Positions 54,351 to 63,938 of a stretch of 64,000 nt of DNA are shown here, piece by piece. Source of the stretch: Rhodopseudomonas sp. P2A-2r. GTDB lineage: Bacteria > Pseudomonadota > Alphaproteobacteria > Rhizobiales > Xanthobacteraceae. The DNA is taken from assembly GCF_026015985.1 (NCBI RefSeq), contig NZ_CP110389.1, positions 5,240,001-5,304,000 of the forward strand, written 5' to 3'. The position numbers were made by a program, and so were the translations under genes. The notes beneath the pieces were generated by a model. That model was given only the letters and a program-made list of their open reading frames with translations. It did no database searches and had not been told where the DNA came from. Position 1 is the first letter of the stretch, and every line of letters begins with the position of its first letter.

Positions 54351-55233
54351 GGCTGCTTGGCCGCGCTGTCTGCGCCGAGCGGGCGATCGTTCTCGTCCAG
54401 CAGCGGCACGCCATAGTCGAGCAGGATCTTGTTGATCGCCGGCTGGTTCTCATGGATCAAGCGGTTTAGCTGGCGTTTCCAGTTCTGATCGGCATGGCGC
54501 ACGCCCATGCCGATGCGGAAGGCCGTCCTGGGTCCGACGGTCTCCTTGACCAGCGGCGCAATGTGCAGCGGCGGATCGGCACGCTTGGCGTAGTAGCCGG
54601 CCATCGGCCCCCACAGCACGGCGGCGTCGATGGTGCCGGCCTTGAGGTCGTCGATCATCGCCTGGCCGGAGGAATCGATCCGTGTGTCGATCATCAGCGG
54701 ATAGGGCTTGGCGTTCACCATCAGTCCATTGGCGGCCATGTTGGTGGCCGGCGGCGTGCCGGCGACGATGCCGATGCGCTTGCCCTTCAGGCGGGGATCG
54801 CCGAGCGTCGCCACATCGTCGAGGCCCCCGCCCTGCTTGACGACAACGGCATAGGCCGTCCGGTAATAGGGATTGGTGAGCTGCACCAGATCGTCACCTT
54901 GCGGGAAGCCCATGATCACGTCGCAGCGATGTGCATTGAGGGTCATGCGGACGAAGCCGGTGGCGTCCGGATAGAACATGTAGTCGAGTTTCTTGTCGAG
55001 TTTCGCAGCAAAAAGCTCGGCAATCTTGTTCTCGAAGCCCTCCCCTTGTCGTTGGAGAACGGCAGGTTGCGCGGGTCGGCGCAGACCCGCAGCACCTTCG
55101 GATCCACCAGCTCGATGGACGGGTCAGCACTATCGGGCGGCGGCGCCTGTGCCGCCGCCGGGACCGCGGTCATGCCGAGCAAGAAAGCAGAGGCGACGAT
55201 ACCTGGCCAATTGCGCAAAGCGGCGTCTGTCAT
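54347..55233 (-). CDS. xoxJ: MoxJ/XoxJ-like periplasmic binding protein, one apparent base deletion
   Basis: A quinoprotein-associated solute-binding-fold protein. The ATG at 55233 starts MTDAALRNWPGIVASAFLLG (signal peptide), then LRVCADPRNLPFSNDKG, which is typical of MoxJ/XoxJ. The frame breaks at the C4 run 55042-55045; one added base joins it to EGFENKIAELFAAK, YMFYPDATGFVRMTLNAHRC and the rest, 295 residues. XoxJ proteins are thought to help XoxF activation or interaction with its cytochrome. It lies between the cytochrome c and CxxxCW genes. Confidence 0.88.
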
Positions 55234-55279
55234 GGCCGTTGTTCCTTCCAGCCGGACTTCGTACGGCGTCCGAACCGCG

Positions 55280-55804
55280 TCACTTCCGGCCCATACAGGA
55301 ATCTTCTGCCTGCTGTGCGGCGGGCGGCTTGTCCTCGTGCTTGGCCGGCCGCACTCGCGCCACCGCGTCGAAGCCGCGCGCCCGCAGATAGACGTAGATG
55401 TCATCGAGATAACAGGCGACGTTGGGGTTGTCGCCGAAGGCCGGCATGACGTTTTCCTGCGAGGAGGTCACATTCTTGCGACCGCTCGCCACCACGCCCA
55501 GGAAATCGCCATAGCTCATCGCTCTGACCGATTCCTTCAGTGCCGGCGCATAGGTCGACCCTTCGCCATCCGGGCCGTGGCAGACGTGGCACTCGGAATG
55601 ATAGCGGCGGTAACCGGAATAGGTGTACCAGTCGACCGTGCCGTCGGGCGCGACCTTGTAGGTCGGATTGCCCTGCTTGTCGTAGTATTTGCCGTCTTCT
55701 GATTTGACGGCGGTGGGATCAAAGAGGTCTTCAGCGACAGCGAGTCCTCCGGATGCCACGACAGCGATCGCAGCAACCACAAAGCAGATTTTACGCAAGA
55801 GCAT
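55280..55804 (-). CDS. xoxG: methanol metabolism-related c-type cytochrome
   Basis: A 174-residue secreted cytochrome: signal peptide ([20 protein letters not shown]), then GDGKYYD-like acidic region and a [11 protein letters not shown] heme-binding site, with [22 protein letters not shown] as the distal part. Two more cysteines (ACYLD, DSCMG) give the four-cysteine type seen in methanol cytochromes. It accepts electrons from XoxF. The ATG at 55804 is used. It lies 78 bases after the xoxF stop, with a strong hairpin in between. Confidence 0.9.
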   Translation of the reverse strand: MLLRKICFVVAAIAVVASGGLAVAEDLFDPTAVKSEDGKYYDKQGNPTYKVAPDGTVDWYTYSGYRRYHSECHVCHGPDGEGSTYAPALKESVRAMSYGDFLGVVASGRKNVTSSQENVMPAFGDNPNVACYLDDIYVYLRARGFDAVARVRPAKHEDKPPAAQQAEDSCMGRK

Positions 55805-55840
55805 GTCCTCGACGTTCGGGCTTTGATGGGGGTGAGCGAA

Positions 55841-55868
55841 CCGGCGCGTGGAAGGATCCACGCGCCGG
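55841..55868. terminator. perfect 12-bp stem hairpin between xoxF and its cytochrome gene
   Basis: CCGGCGCGTGGA (55841-55852) pairs perfectly with TCCACGCGCCGG (55857-55868) around an AGGA loop. With no T run it may be a partial terminator or an RNA-stabilising hairpin that favours xoxF over the downstream genes. Confidence 0.6.
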
Positions 55869-55882
55869 CCGATGGTTGCCGT

Positions 55883-57687
55883 CTATTGCGGCAGCGCGAA
55901 CACCGTGAGCGCTCCCCGAGCGCGGTGTAGTTGCTGAGTGCCGCATAGCCGCCGACCGCGCCGAGGCCTGCGGTCGGATCGGTCAGGCCAGCTGCCAGAC
56001 CGATGCCTGCCCAGCCACCCACGCCGGACAGCACGGCGATATATTGCCTGCCATCCCGCTCATACGTCGTGACGTTGCCGATGATGCCGGACGGGGTCTT
56101 GAACTTGTACAGTTCCTTGCCCGTCTTGGCGTCAACCGCCTTCAGGTAACCTTCCAGCGTTCCGTAGAACACCACGCCGCCAGCTGTGGCGAGGGCGCCA
56201 GACCAGACCGAGAAGGCCTCCTTGTTCGACCAGGCGATCTTGCCGGTCTTGTTGTCCCACGCAATGAAGTTGCCCATATGCGTGTCACCCGGAGGCGGAT
56301 ACATCGACAGCGTCGCCCCGACATAGGGCTGACCGGCGGTGTAGCTCACCTTGAACGGCTCGTAGTCCATGCAGACATGGTTGGTCGGCACGTAGAACAG
56401 CTGGGTGTCCGGCGAATAAGCGGCCGGCTGCTGGTCCTTGGTACCGAGGGCAGCCGGGCAGATACCCTTGCTGTTGTGGTCCTCGCCGCCCGACTCGGTC
56501 GAGTATTGCGCGACGACCTTCGGACGCCCGTAGGTCGGCGACGACTTGTTCATGTCGACACCGGAGGTCCAGTTCACCTTCGGATCGTACTTCTCGGCCA
56601 CCAGCAATTCGCCGGTAACGCGATCGAGCGTATAGCCGAGACCGTTGCGGTCGAAGTGGGTGAGCAGCTTTCGCGGCGCACCGTTGACCTGCTGGTCGCT
56701 CAGGATCATCTCGTTGACGCCGTCATAGTCCCATTCGTCATGGGGCGTCATCTGATAGACCCACTTGGCCATGCCGGTGTCGGCATCGCGCGCGAAGATG
56801 GTCATCGACCACTTGTTGTCGCCCGGGCGCTGCTTCGGATTCCAAGTCGAGGGATTGCCCGACCCGTAATACACCAAGTTCAGCTCAGGATCGTAGGAGG
56901 TCCAGCCCCATGTGCAGCCGCCGCCGATCTTCCACTGATCGCCCTGCCAGGTCTTGATGCTGGAGTCCTTGCCGACCGGCTTGCCGAGCTCGGTGGTCTT
57001 TACGGGATCGACCATGATCTGGTCATCCGGGCCTTCCGAGAAGGCACGCCAGGCCAGCTTTCCGGTCTTGGTATCGTAGGCCGTCATATGACATTGCACG
57101 CCGAACTCGCCGCCGGAAATGCCGATGAGAACCTTGTCCTTGACCACGAGCGGCGCCGACGTTCCGGTCGCGCCCTTGCCGGGATCGCCGTTCTTGACGG
57201 TCCAGTCCACCTTGCCGGTCTTGGCGTCGAGCGCCACCAGCGTGGTGTCGGCCTGATGCAGGAAGATCTTGCCGTCACCATAGGCGACGCCGCGATTGAC
57301 CGTATCGCAGCACATCACGGGAATGACGTTGGGATCCTGCTTCGGCTCGTACTTCCAGACGATCTGGTTCTCCTTCGACAGGTCCATGGCGTAGACCTTG
57401 TTGGGGAACGGCGTGTGGACGTACATCATGTTGCCGATGATGAGCGGTCCGCCTTCGTGGCCGCGCAACACGCCGGTCGAGAATGTCCAAGCCACCTGCA
57501 GCTTGCCGACATTGTCGGCCGTGATCTGCTTCAGCTTGGAATAACGCTGACTGCCATAGTCGCCAGCCGGGATCACCCAATCCTTTGGATTTTGCGACAT
57601 TTTGATGAGTTCATCATTGGCAAATGCGGCGCCTGAGGCAAACACCGCTGTCGCGCCAAGACAGGTCGCAAGCAGCACCTTGTGCAT
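55883..57687 (-). CDS. xoxF: lanthanide-dependent methanol dehydrogenase XoxF, one apparent base deletion at the 3' end
   Basis: PQQ enzyme oxidising methanol in the periplasm. Signal peptide [19 protein letters not shown]; vicinal disulfide VMCCDTV at residues 126-127; PQQ/metal ligands GGEFG (E194), GSGNPS (N278) and the catalytic Asp320 in [11 protein letters not shown]. The extra Asp322, two residues on, is the XoxF mark for rare-earth binding (MxaF has Ala). Tryptophan-docking blades are intact. The final frame is lost at the C4 run 55914-55917; one added base gives [11 protein letters not shown] and a stop at 55883, 601 residues as usual. Preceded by GGGAGAAG. No small MxaI subunit gene is nearby. 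Confidence 0.95.
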
Positions 57688-58042
57688 TTCGACTTCTCCC
57701 ACATGATATTGTTCATTTTTATTTCAAACGCGACGGACCCGCAGCCCTCGAGCCCGACTTCAACAACAGGGATGCAGTTTAGCGACACTCTCGCGATCAT
57801 GACGCGGCAACGTCATCGATCTCGTTGCAGACCAACTCATCTTCCGTGAACGTCGGCCATCCCAATCAACCGAGGTCCAATTGGAGTTCGAGTACGAAAA
57901 TGGTATTCCCGTGAACTGACGCGCGCAATCGAAATAATTCACTACCCGGTTCGTCGCGCATCGCACAAAATTCCGTTTGCGTCGCCGCAACTTTTATTTG
58001 GTCAGTGCCACTGACGCACATGTCCGATGGAGCAAAACATCA
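57688..58042. promoter_or_regulatory. divergent promoter region between xoxF and the SoxH-like gene
   Basis: 355 bases without a gene. It must hold the xoxF promoter (reading left) and that of the metallohydrolase gene. It is less GC-rich than its surroundings. No clear inverted repeat or consensus promoter stood out by eye. Confidence 0.45.
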
Positions 58043-58972
58043 ATGAAAATGCGGTGGAATGCGCTTGTTGCTGCCGTCGCAATCGCCGCGACTACACTTG
58101 TGCAAGCGCAGCATGACAGCTCGGCGCTTGCGGTCGACGAAGTAGCACCCGGAATTTTTGTTCACATCGGCGCCATTTCCTTGATGACGCCGGGCAATGA
58201 AGGCGACGCGGCCAATGCCGGTTTCATCATCGGCGACGACGCCGTGGCGGTGATTGATAGCGGCGGCAGCGTGCGCGAAGGCCGCCGCCTGCTCGCCGCC
58301 ATTCGTGCACATACGAAAAAACCGATTCGTTATGTGGTGAATACGCACGGGCATCCCGACCATGTCTTCGGGAACGCGGCATTCGTGGCCGATGGAACCG
58401 TATTCGTAGGCCACACGAAGCTCGCGCGCGCTCTGGAGGCACGCGGCGACTTCTATCTCGACACATTCCGCGGCGTCATCGGCGAAGATCTGATGGCCGA
58501 GGTGCGCATCGTCGCGCCGACCCTGCTGGTTGACGACGCGATGGAACTTGACCTGGGCGGCCGCAAACTCACATTGCAGGCATGGCCTGCCGCCCACACC
58601 GATCATGATCTCACAGTGTTCGATCGGAACACGGGAACTCTCTTTGCCGGCGACCTCGCCTTCATTTCGCATATCCCTGTGCTCGACGGCAGCCTGCGCG
58701 GCTGGCTCAAGGTGCTCGACAGGCTCGACGAATTGCCGGTCCAGCGTCTGGTCCCCGGACATGGGCCGGTGACTGCGGGGCGACACGGGCTGGACGATGA
58801 GCGTCGCTACCTGACAACGCTCATCACCGACATCCGGGCGCTCGTCGCCCGAGGGGCGCCAATGGCCGCGGCCAGTTCCGCCGCTGCGTCGGAGCGCACG
58901 CGCTGGCAGCTGTTCGACGACTATAACGGCCGCAATGCAACAACAGCCTTTTCAGAAATTGAGTGGGAATGA
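58043..58972 (+). CDS. SoxH-like metallo-beta-lactamase (quinoprotein relay system zinc metallohydrolase)
   Basis: A 309-residue secreted metallo-hydrolase. The signal peptide is [22 protein letters not shown]. The zinc motif HGHPDH sits in [14 protein letters not shown], followed by [12 protein letters not shown], the bridging Asp in LFAGDLAFI and VPGHGPV. The family occurs with SoxYZ-like carriers in quinoprotein loci, and such a carrier gene follows here after 58 bases. The substrate is unknown; a thioester or sulfur-bound carrier intermediate is a common suggestion. Confidence 0.88.
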   Translation: MKMRWNALVAAVAIAATTLVQAQHDSSALAVDEVAPGIFVHIGAISLMTPGNEGDAANAGFIIGDDAVAVIDSGGSVREGRRLLAAIRAHTKKPIRYVVNTHGHPDHVFGNAAFVADGTVFVGHTKLARALEARGDFYLDTFRGVIGEDLMAEVRIVAPTLLVDDAMELDLGGRKLTLQAWPAAHTDHDLTVFDRNTGTLFAGDLAFISHIPVLDGSLRGWLKVLDRLDELPVQRLVPGHGPVTAGRHGLDDERRYLTTLITDIRALVARGAPMAAASSAAASERTRWQLFDDYNGRNATTAFSEIEWE

Positions 58973-59030
58973 ACGCGCAGCAGGCCTATTCTGTGGACTG
59001 TTGCGTCAACCATGGACAGGAAGCGCGACC

Positions 59031-59857
59031 ATGTTTCGATCCGGACTCCGCCTCTTTTGCCTGGCCGCCCTGCTTGCCGTCGCGCCCGCGGCGCGCGCTG
59101 CAGCGCCCGATCCCTGGCCCGGTCTCGTACAGGACATCTTCAACAGTCGTGAGATCAAGGACGGTACGGGCATCATCGCGCTGCAGATGCCGGCCCGCGC
59201 CGAGGATGCCGCGATCGTTCCGGTGACACTGCGGGCACTGCTGCCGCCGACCGATCCGCGCCACGTCAAAGCCATCACCCTGGTGATCGACCAGAACCCG
59301 GCGCCGATGGCCGCGCGCTTCGTGCTCGGCGCGGACGCCGCGGTGTCGGAGATCTCGACCCGCGTCCGCGTCAACAACTACACCGATGTGCACGCCGTCG
59401 CCGAGCTCAGCGACGGCAACCTCTATATGGTGAAGACCTATGTGAAGGCGTCCGGCGGCTGCTCGGCGCCCACCGCCAAGAATGCCGACGAGTCCAAGAC
59501 AAGAATCGGCCAGCTCCGGTTCCGGCAATTCTCCGGCGCCAGCGACGCCAAGGCCGGCAACGGCCCCGTCAGCCGCACCCGCGACGCCCAGGTCATGATC
59601 GGTCATCCCAACAATTCCGGATTGCAGATGGACCAGGTGACCCAGCTCTACATTCCGGCATTCTTTATCGACGCCATCAAGATCACGCAGGACGACGCGC
59701 TGGTGCTATCGATGGAGGGGGAATCTCGATCTCCGAAGATCCGAATATCCGCTTCACCTACGCCTCCAACGGCGCCCGGCAGATCCGCGTCGAGGCCAAG
59801 GACACCGAAGGCCACATTTTCCAGGGCGAATGGAAAGCGGAAACGCCGGGGATGTGA
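59031..59857 (+). CDS. quinoprotein-associated SoxYZ-like carrier protein, one apparent base deletion
   Basis: A fused SoxY-SoxZ relative. Signal peptide MFRSGLRLFCLAALLAVAPA; the SoxY-like part has YTDVHAVAELSDGNLYMVKTY and the carrier-type VKASGGCSAP with the conserved Gly-Gly-Cys. The SoxZ-like part follows with MIGHPNNSGLQMD, YIPAFFIDAIKITQ and, after correcting the G5 run at 59717-59721 by one base, ISISEDPNIRFTYASNGA to the stop at 59857 (275 residues). A swinging-cysteine carrier working with the SoxH-like hydrolase. Confidence 0.88.
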
Positions 59858-59922
59858 GCGAACCTTGCGCTTCGCGGAGCGGCGCGCGAGGGAAGGCGCC
59901 AGCTTCTGCCGCAAGACGAATT

Positions 59923-60276
59923 CTAGAAGCAGCGCACTTCGGCTTCGGCTTGGGCGCGGCGTAGGTCGTTGAGCGCCGTGGTGGCCTGCAGGGACGAGCG
60001 GAACTGGCCGCCGAGATTGCCCTGAACCTGCGCCATGCTCAGCACCGTCTCCGCAGTTACATAGCGATCGTAGGGCAACAGCGACGCCACCACATCCACC
60101 GAGCAGGAACACTGGTCGAGAGCCTGGCGGTTCTCGCCATTGGCCTTCATGCAGCCGAACACATATTCCGCCCGCGCCGAGGTGGGATAGTCGTTGACGT
60201 CCTCGGCCGTGGCAGCAGTCACCGCGCCGAACACGACCAACGCCGCGATTGTCATCGATATGAATTTGGCCGCCAT
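59923..60276 (-). CDS. small secreted hypothetical protein with conserved cysteines
   Basis: A 117-residue exported protein: signal peptide (MAAKFISMTIAALVVFGAVT), then EYVFGCMKANGENRQALDQCSCSVDVV with three cysteines, and one more cysteine at the very end (VRCF). Two helices follow. Size, export and cysteines suit a small periplasmic folding or binding factor. It converges with the SoxYZ-like gene. I do not recognise a named family; position suggests a link to the methanol cluster. Confidence 0.75.
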   Translation of the reverse strand: MAAKFISMTIAALVVFGAVTAATAEDVNDYPTSARAEYVFGCMKANGENRQALDQCSCSVDVVASLLPYDRYVTAETVLSMAQVQGNLGGQFRSSLQATTALNDLRRAQAEAEVRCF

Positions 60277-60442
60277 CGTCAGGTCTCCGCCTTTTCACTA
60301 CGCTACTACGGCCAGCGCCGGCAGCAAACAGCACAGTCTCGTGTCCAACGATTTTGCGCTGCACCACGAGTGCGCCGGCTTTCACGATCCCCTCGCAGCA
60401 TGATAGCAAGAGATAACGAACGACAAGTCCGGGAGAAACCTC

Positions 60443-60802
60443 ATGATGCGCGTGCTGCTGCTCTCGTCGGCGATCCTGATCGCCGCCGCCGCCCCTGTCG
60501 CGGCGCAGGTCAAAGGCAAGGGCATCCGGCTCTGGAACTTGACCGCGGAGACCATATCGGGCTTCCAGCTGTCTCCGGCCGGCAAGAGCGAATGGGGCCC
60601 CAACCAGACTCTCAATGACAAGGACAAGGAGGTCGACCACGACGAACGGCTGCGCATCACCGACGTGGTGCCGGGGCGCTATGACGCCCGCGTCAGCTAC
60701 CGCGACAAGCGGCAATGCACAGTGCGCGACATCGAGATCGTCGCCGACGCGGTGTTCTCGATTGCCGACAAGGATCTCAAGGACTGCAGCAAGGGCAACT
60801 AG
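60443..60802 (+). CDS. small secreted hypothetical protein
   Basis: A 119-residue exported protein: signal peptide (MRVLLLSSAILIAAAAPVAA) and a mature beta-rich domain reading GIRLWNLTAETISGFQLSPAG, VVPGRYDARVSYRDKRQCTV and IADKDLKDC, with two cysteines. GGGAGAAA lies a few bases before the start, and a second ATG follows the first. The stop overlaps the end of the opposite-strand gene. The function is unknown; similar small proteins occur near quinoprotein loci. Confidence 0.75.
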   Translation: MMRVLLLSSAILIAAAAPVAAQVKGKGIRLWNLTAETISGFQLSPAGKSEWGPNQTLNDKDKEVDHDERLRITDVVPGRYDARVSYRDKRQCTVRDIEIVADAVFSIADKDLKDCSKGN

Positions 60803-61032
60803 CCGCGTGCCGGCGTCCCGGCCGAGGCCTTGTCGTTGGTGTGGGGATATTCGCAGCGCCAGCGCACCGCGGTCCATTTTGGATGCTCGCCGACCCATTG
60901 GGCGATGTAGGGCTGCGCCCCCATGCTGCATTGCTGCAGCGAGCCGCTCCAGTTGAACGTCAGACGCGTCTCTTCACAGGTCGCCGGCGACAGCACCGCA
61001 CAGACGGTCACGATCAGATTGATGGGATTCAT
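60799..61032 (-). CDS. small hypothetical protein with N-terminal membrane/signal segment
   Basis: 77 residues starting MNPINLIVTVCAVLSPATCE at 61032, with AGAGG 9 bases upstream. The first 18 residues are hydrophobic. The remainder has three more cysteines and several Trp (FNWSGSLQQCSMGAQPYIAQW, AVRWRCEY), suggesting a disulfide-rich exported protein. An ATG nine bases earlier is less likely because it would abut the ribosome site. No known function. Confidence 0.7.
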   Translation of the reverse strand: MNPINLIVTVCAVLSPATCEETRLTFNWSGSLQQCSMGAQPYIAQWVGEHPKWTAVRWRCEYPHTNDKASAGTPARG

Positions 61033-61175
61033 TCCAGGCATCCTCTTCTCAAGGCATTCCTGCTTCGCAGCCACGATACCACGAAAAGCAACGGAACGGC
61101 GCCCGAGAAGTTTCAAGACAACCCACTGCGACGAGCAGCTGACAGCAGTCGCTGGTATCATCGCCCCGGCCTGGC

Positions 61176-62041
61176 TCAGAAATTGACGCCATAGATGATC
61201 CGCGCCTGATGGCGCTCGAAACTGACCAGGTCGAGCGCGGCCCGCGAGCCGCTCTCGCGCCCCCAGACCTGGGAGCTCCAGGCGGCGGTCAGCCGCGACC
61301 GCTCGGACAGTTTCAGATAGGCCGTCGGCCCGACGAACAGCGCCTGCCCTTCCAGCGCGTCGAGGCCAAGGCCGTCGTAGCGACGCAGATAGCGCGCTTC
61401 GCCGCCGATCAGCAGTCCCGGCCGCACCTGGGCCATCACGGCCATCGCCACGCCCAGCGTCGATTCGCGCTCGGTGGATGCGGCCCCGGCCAGCCGCGTC
61501 CATTCCGGCTGGTAGCTGACATTGAGCGCGGCGAGCACCGCGTTCGGCACCAGTTCGCGATCGAAGGCCAATGTCAGCTCGGTGCCGTAAGCGCGGCCCG
61601 GCAGGCCGCTGGTCTCGTCGATCCGCTCGGCGTGAGTTTGCAGCGCCACGGTCATGCCGAACGGCGCCGCCTCGCGACCGAAAAACCGATAGCGCAGATC
61701 GAGCGACACGCCCTGCCAGGCCAGCTGGCGGCGGTCGTCGAGACCGGGGACGTTGCGGATGTCGTGAGCTGCGAAGCTGCTGCCGAGTTCGACGCGGAAA
61801 TCCGGCGCCGGCACGAACTCGACTTCGAATTCCTGCTCGCCGCCGCGGTAGGCGCCGCCGCGCTTGCCGAACCGCCCTGTCGACTGGGTCTGGAACTCAC
61901 GCTCGCCGCGATCGCCGACGTCGGATCCGATCATGAAGCCGAACAGGTGCTCGGTATCGATTCCTCGGCGCGCGCGCCGGCCGGCAGCAGGGCCGCGATG
62001 CACAGCGCCGCAGCGCGAAGGATGTCCGAGCGGACTGGCAT
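61176..62041 (-). CDS. predicted outer-membrane beta-barrel protein, one apparent base deletion
   Basis: The start at 62041 gives a signal peptide (PVRSDILRAAALCIAALLPA, ending GARAEE). The frame then shifts near 61961-61964. One added base continues DTEHLFGFMIGSDVGDRGER and a series of alternating strands: FEVEFVPAPDFRVELGSSFA, VSLDLRYRFFG, TELTLAFDRE, GLLIGGEARYLRRYD. It ends IIYGVNF with a terminal Phe, as outer-membrane barrels do. Corrected length is 288 residues. The family and cargo are unknown. It lies downstream of the quinoprotein cluster, but a link is only positional. Confidence 0.68.
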
Positions 62042-62359
62042 CAGGATCACCGGCAGACGGAGACTGGCCGTGACGGTTGGCCAACCCGATCCTAGCGCAA
62101 GCCGCTGTGTCCTGGATAGCCGCCACCGTTCGCGGTAGCGCCGACGCCGAATGGTTCCGTGCAAGATTTAATTCATTTTCCTCGCCATCTGCCGGGCGGT
62201 GGCGCACTGATGTGTGATGGATGCCGATCTTCCGGCTAATCCTGACTGCGCAATCGCGGTCAGGGCGTCCAATCATCAATTGCATCCTGCCGCCTGGGTC
62301 GAGCACTGCGTCGGACTCGCGCGATATTGTCGGCTCCTTTTGAAAGCGTCAGTCCCTCC

Positions 62360-63547
62360 ATGGCCACCCTTCCGCCGGACTCCCAGACCAACGTCCTCAT
62401 CGTCGAAGACGAGATGGTGCTGCGCATGCGCGCCGTCGACATCGTCGAGGATGCCGGCTACACGCCGGTGGAAGCGGTCAATGCCGACGAAGCGATCGCC
62501 ATCCTCGAGTCGCGCTCCGACATCTCGCTGCTGTTCACCGACATCCAGATGCCCGGCAGCATGGATGGGTTGAAGCTTGCCCATGCAGTGCATGACCGCT
62601 GGCCGGCGATCAAGATCATCCTGGTGTCCGGCCAGATCAAGGTGGCCGACAGCGAAAAGCCGACCGACAGCCGCTTCTTCGGCAAGCCGCTGGAGGTCAA
62701 GCAGATGATCAGCGAGCTGCAGAACATGATTGGCAAGGGCGTCCTGACGGCCGTTTCCAAAGCCACGATTCCGCTCGCCGTCGAAGCGCTCACCAAGACC
62801 AGACCGAGCGGGCCGCCCTCGTCGGCACAGGAGTCGCTGACCGCCGAGAACGACAGCCTGCGGCTGCTGCTGGAGCAGGCGGTCATCGATGCCAAGGTGT
62901 TGCTGGCACAGGCCGGCATCGACGCCGAGGAGCGCGAGGCTGCCGACAAGCTGCAGAAACTGATCCTCGACGAGCTCCATCACCGCATCAAGAATACGCT
63001 GGCCACCGTGGGCGCGATCGCATCGCAGAGCCTGCGCACGGCGACCTCCATCGAACATGCCCAGCACGCCATCGAGGGCCGGCTGATCGCCTTGGGACGT
63101 GCCCACGACCTGCTGATGCAGGTCAGCTGGGCCAATGCCAGCCTCGCCCATACCGTCCGCGGCGCCACCGAGCCCTATGACAGCCAGGGCGCCGGCCGCT
63201 TCTCGATCGAAGGACCGGATATCCGCATCACCTCCGGCGCGGTGATCGCACTGGCCATGACCTTCAACGAGCTGTGCACCAACACCACCAAGTTCGGCGC
63301 GCTGTCCGTGCCCTCCGGCCGCATCGATATCGCCTGGACCATCGACGCCGCCGCGCAACGGCTGCGCCTGACCTGGACCGAAAAGGGCGGCCCCGCGGTT
63401 AAGGAGCCGACCCGCCGCAGCTTCGGCACCAGGATGATGGGATCGCTGGGCCAACAGCTCAGCGGCGAAGTGCATCTGGCCTATGAGCCGGACGGATTCG
63501 TCTATGTGCTCGACGTGCCGCTGGCTTCTCTGGAAGTCAAAGCCTGA
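62360..63547 (+). CDS. response regulator receiver fused to an HWE-type histidine kinase
   Basis: A 395-residue protein. Residues ~10-130 are a receiver domain (VLIVEDEMVLRMRA, phospho-acceptor Asp in LFTDIQMPG, RFFGKPL with the conserved Lys). A linker coiled coil is at ~150-200. The kinase domain has ILDELHHRIKNTLATVGAIAS as the H-box and MTFNELCTNTTKFGAL as the N-box, typical of the HWE/HisKA_2 group of the general stress and light-response systems of Rhizobiales. Cytoplasmic. No partner gene is adjacent. Confidence 0.9.
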   Translation: MATLPPDSQTNVLIVEDEMVLRMRAVDIVEDAGYTPVEAVNADEAIAILESRSDISLLFTDIQMPGSMDGLKLAHAVHDRWPAIKIILVSGQIKVADSEKPTDSRFFGKPLEVKQMISELQNMIGKGVLTAVSKATIPLAVEALTKTRPSGPPSSAQESLTAENDSLRLLLEQAVIDAKVLLAQAGIDAEEREAADKLQKLILDELHHRIKNTLATVGAIASQSLRTATSIEHAQHAIEGRLIALGRAHDLLMQVSWANASLAHTVRGATEPYDSQGAGRFSIEGPDIRITSGAVIALAMTFNELCTNTTKFGALSVPSGRIDIAWTIDAAAQRLRLTWTEKGGPAVKEPTRRSFGTRMMGSLGQQLSGEVHLAYEPDGFVYVLDVPLASLEVKA

Positions 63548-63752
63548 CCGGAGCACCCAACAACGCTCATGCGACCGCAAGCCTGCTGACGGCTATGAGC
63601 GCGTCGCACTGCAGCGACGGCGAGACGTTAACGAATACGAACGCATTCGCTCACATTCAAGCGACGCCGTAACCTTTACTGGTTAGGTTAAGACGTGAGA
63701 AGGTTTGTATTTCGCGGTCGTCTTTGTAGTCTGCCCTGGTGAGGGATCAGAG

Positions 63753-63938
63753 ATGTCCAGCTCCATGCACAATGCCGACAAGAGCACGCATCGAAGGATC
63801 ATGGTCACGGGCCTGCTGTTCTGCCTGGCCTTTGTCCTGATCAGCTTCTTTGCGCGGGAACAGCCGGAAAGCCATTACGTCCTGCAAAAGGCCGATCGGC
63901 TGGTGCGAACCGCCGGGGGACCGACACCGGCGAATTGA
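63753..63938 (+). CDS. small single-span membrane protein
   Basis: 61 residues starting MSSSMHNADKSTHRR at the ATG at 63753 (GAGGGA upstream). One membrane span follows (VTGLLFCLAFVLISFF) and a basic, proline-rich tail. Unknown function. A more AT-rich upstream region (63660-63700) could be its promoter. Confidence 0.6.
   Translation: MSSSMHNADKSTHRRIMVTGLLFCLAFVLISFFAREQPESHYVLQKADRLVRTAGGPTPAN

Noticed and set aside
56044-57636. 530-codon open frame opposite xoxF
   Set aside because: It is the antisense shadow of a highly conserved GC-rich gene; the translation has no family signature, while the other strand is clearly XoxF.
55883-57687. Calcium-type methanol dehydrogenase MxaF
   Set aside because: The second aspartate (WDYDG) and absence of an MxaI gene point to XoxF.
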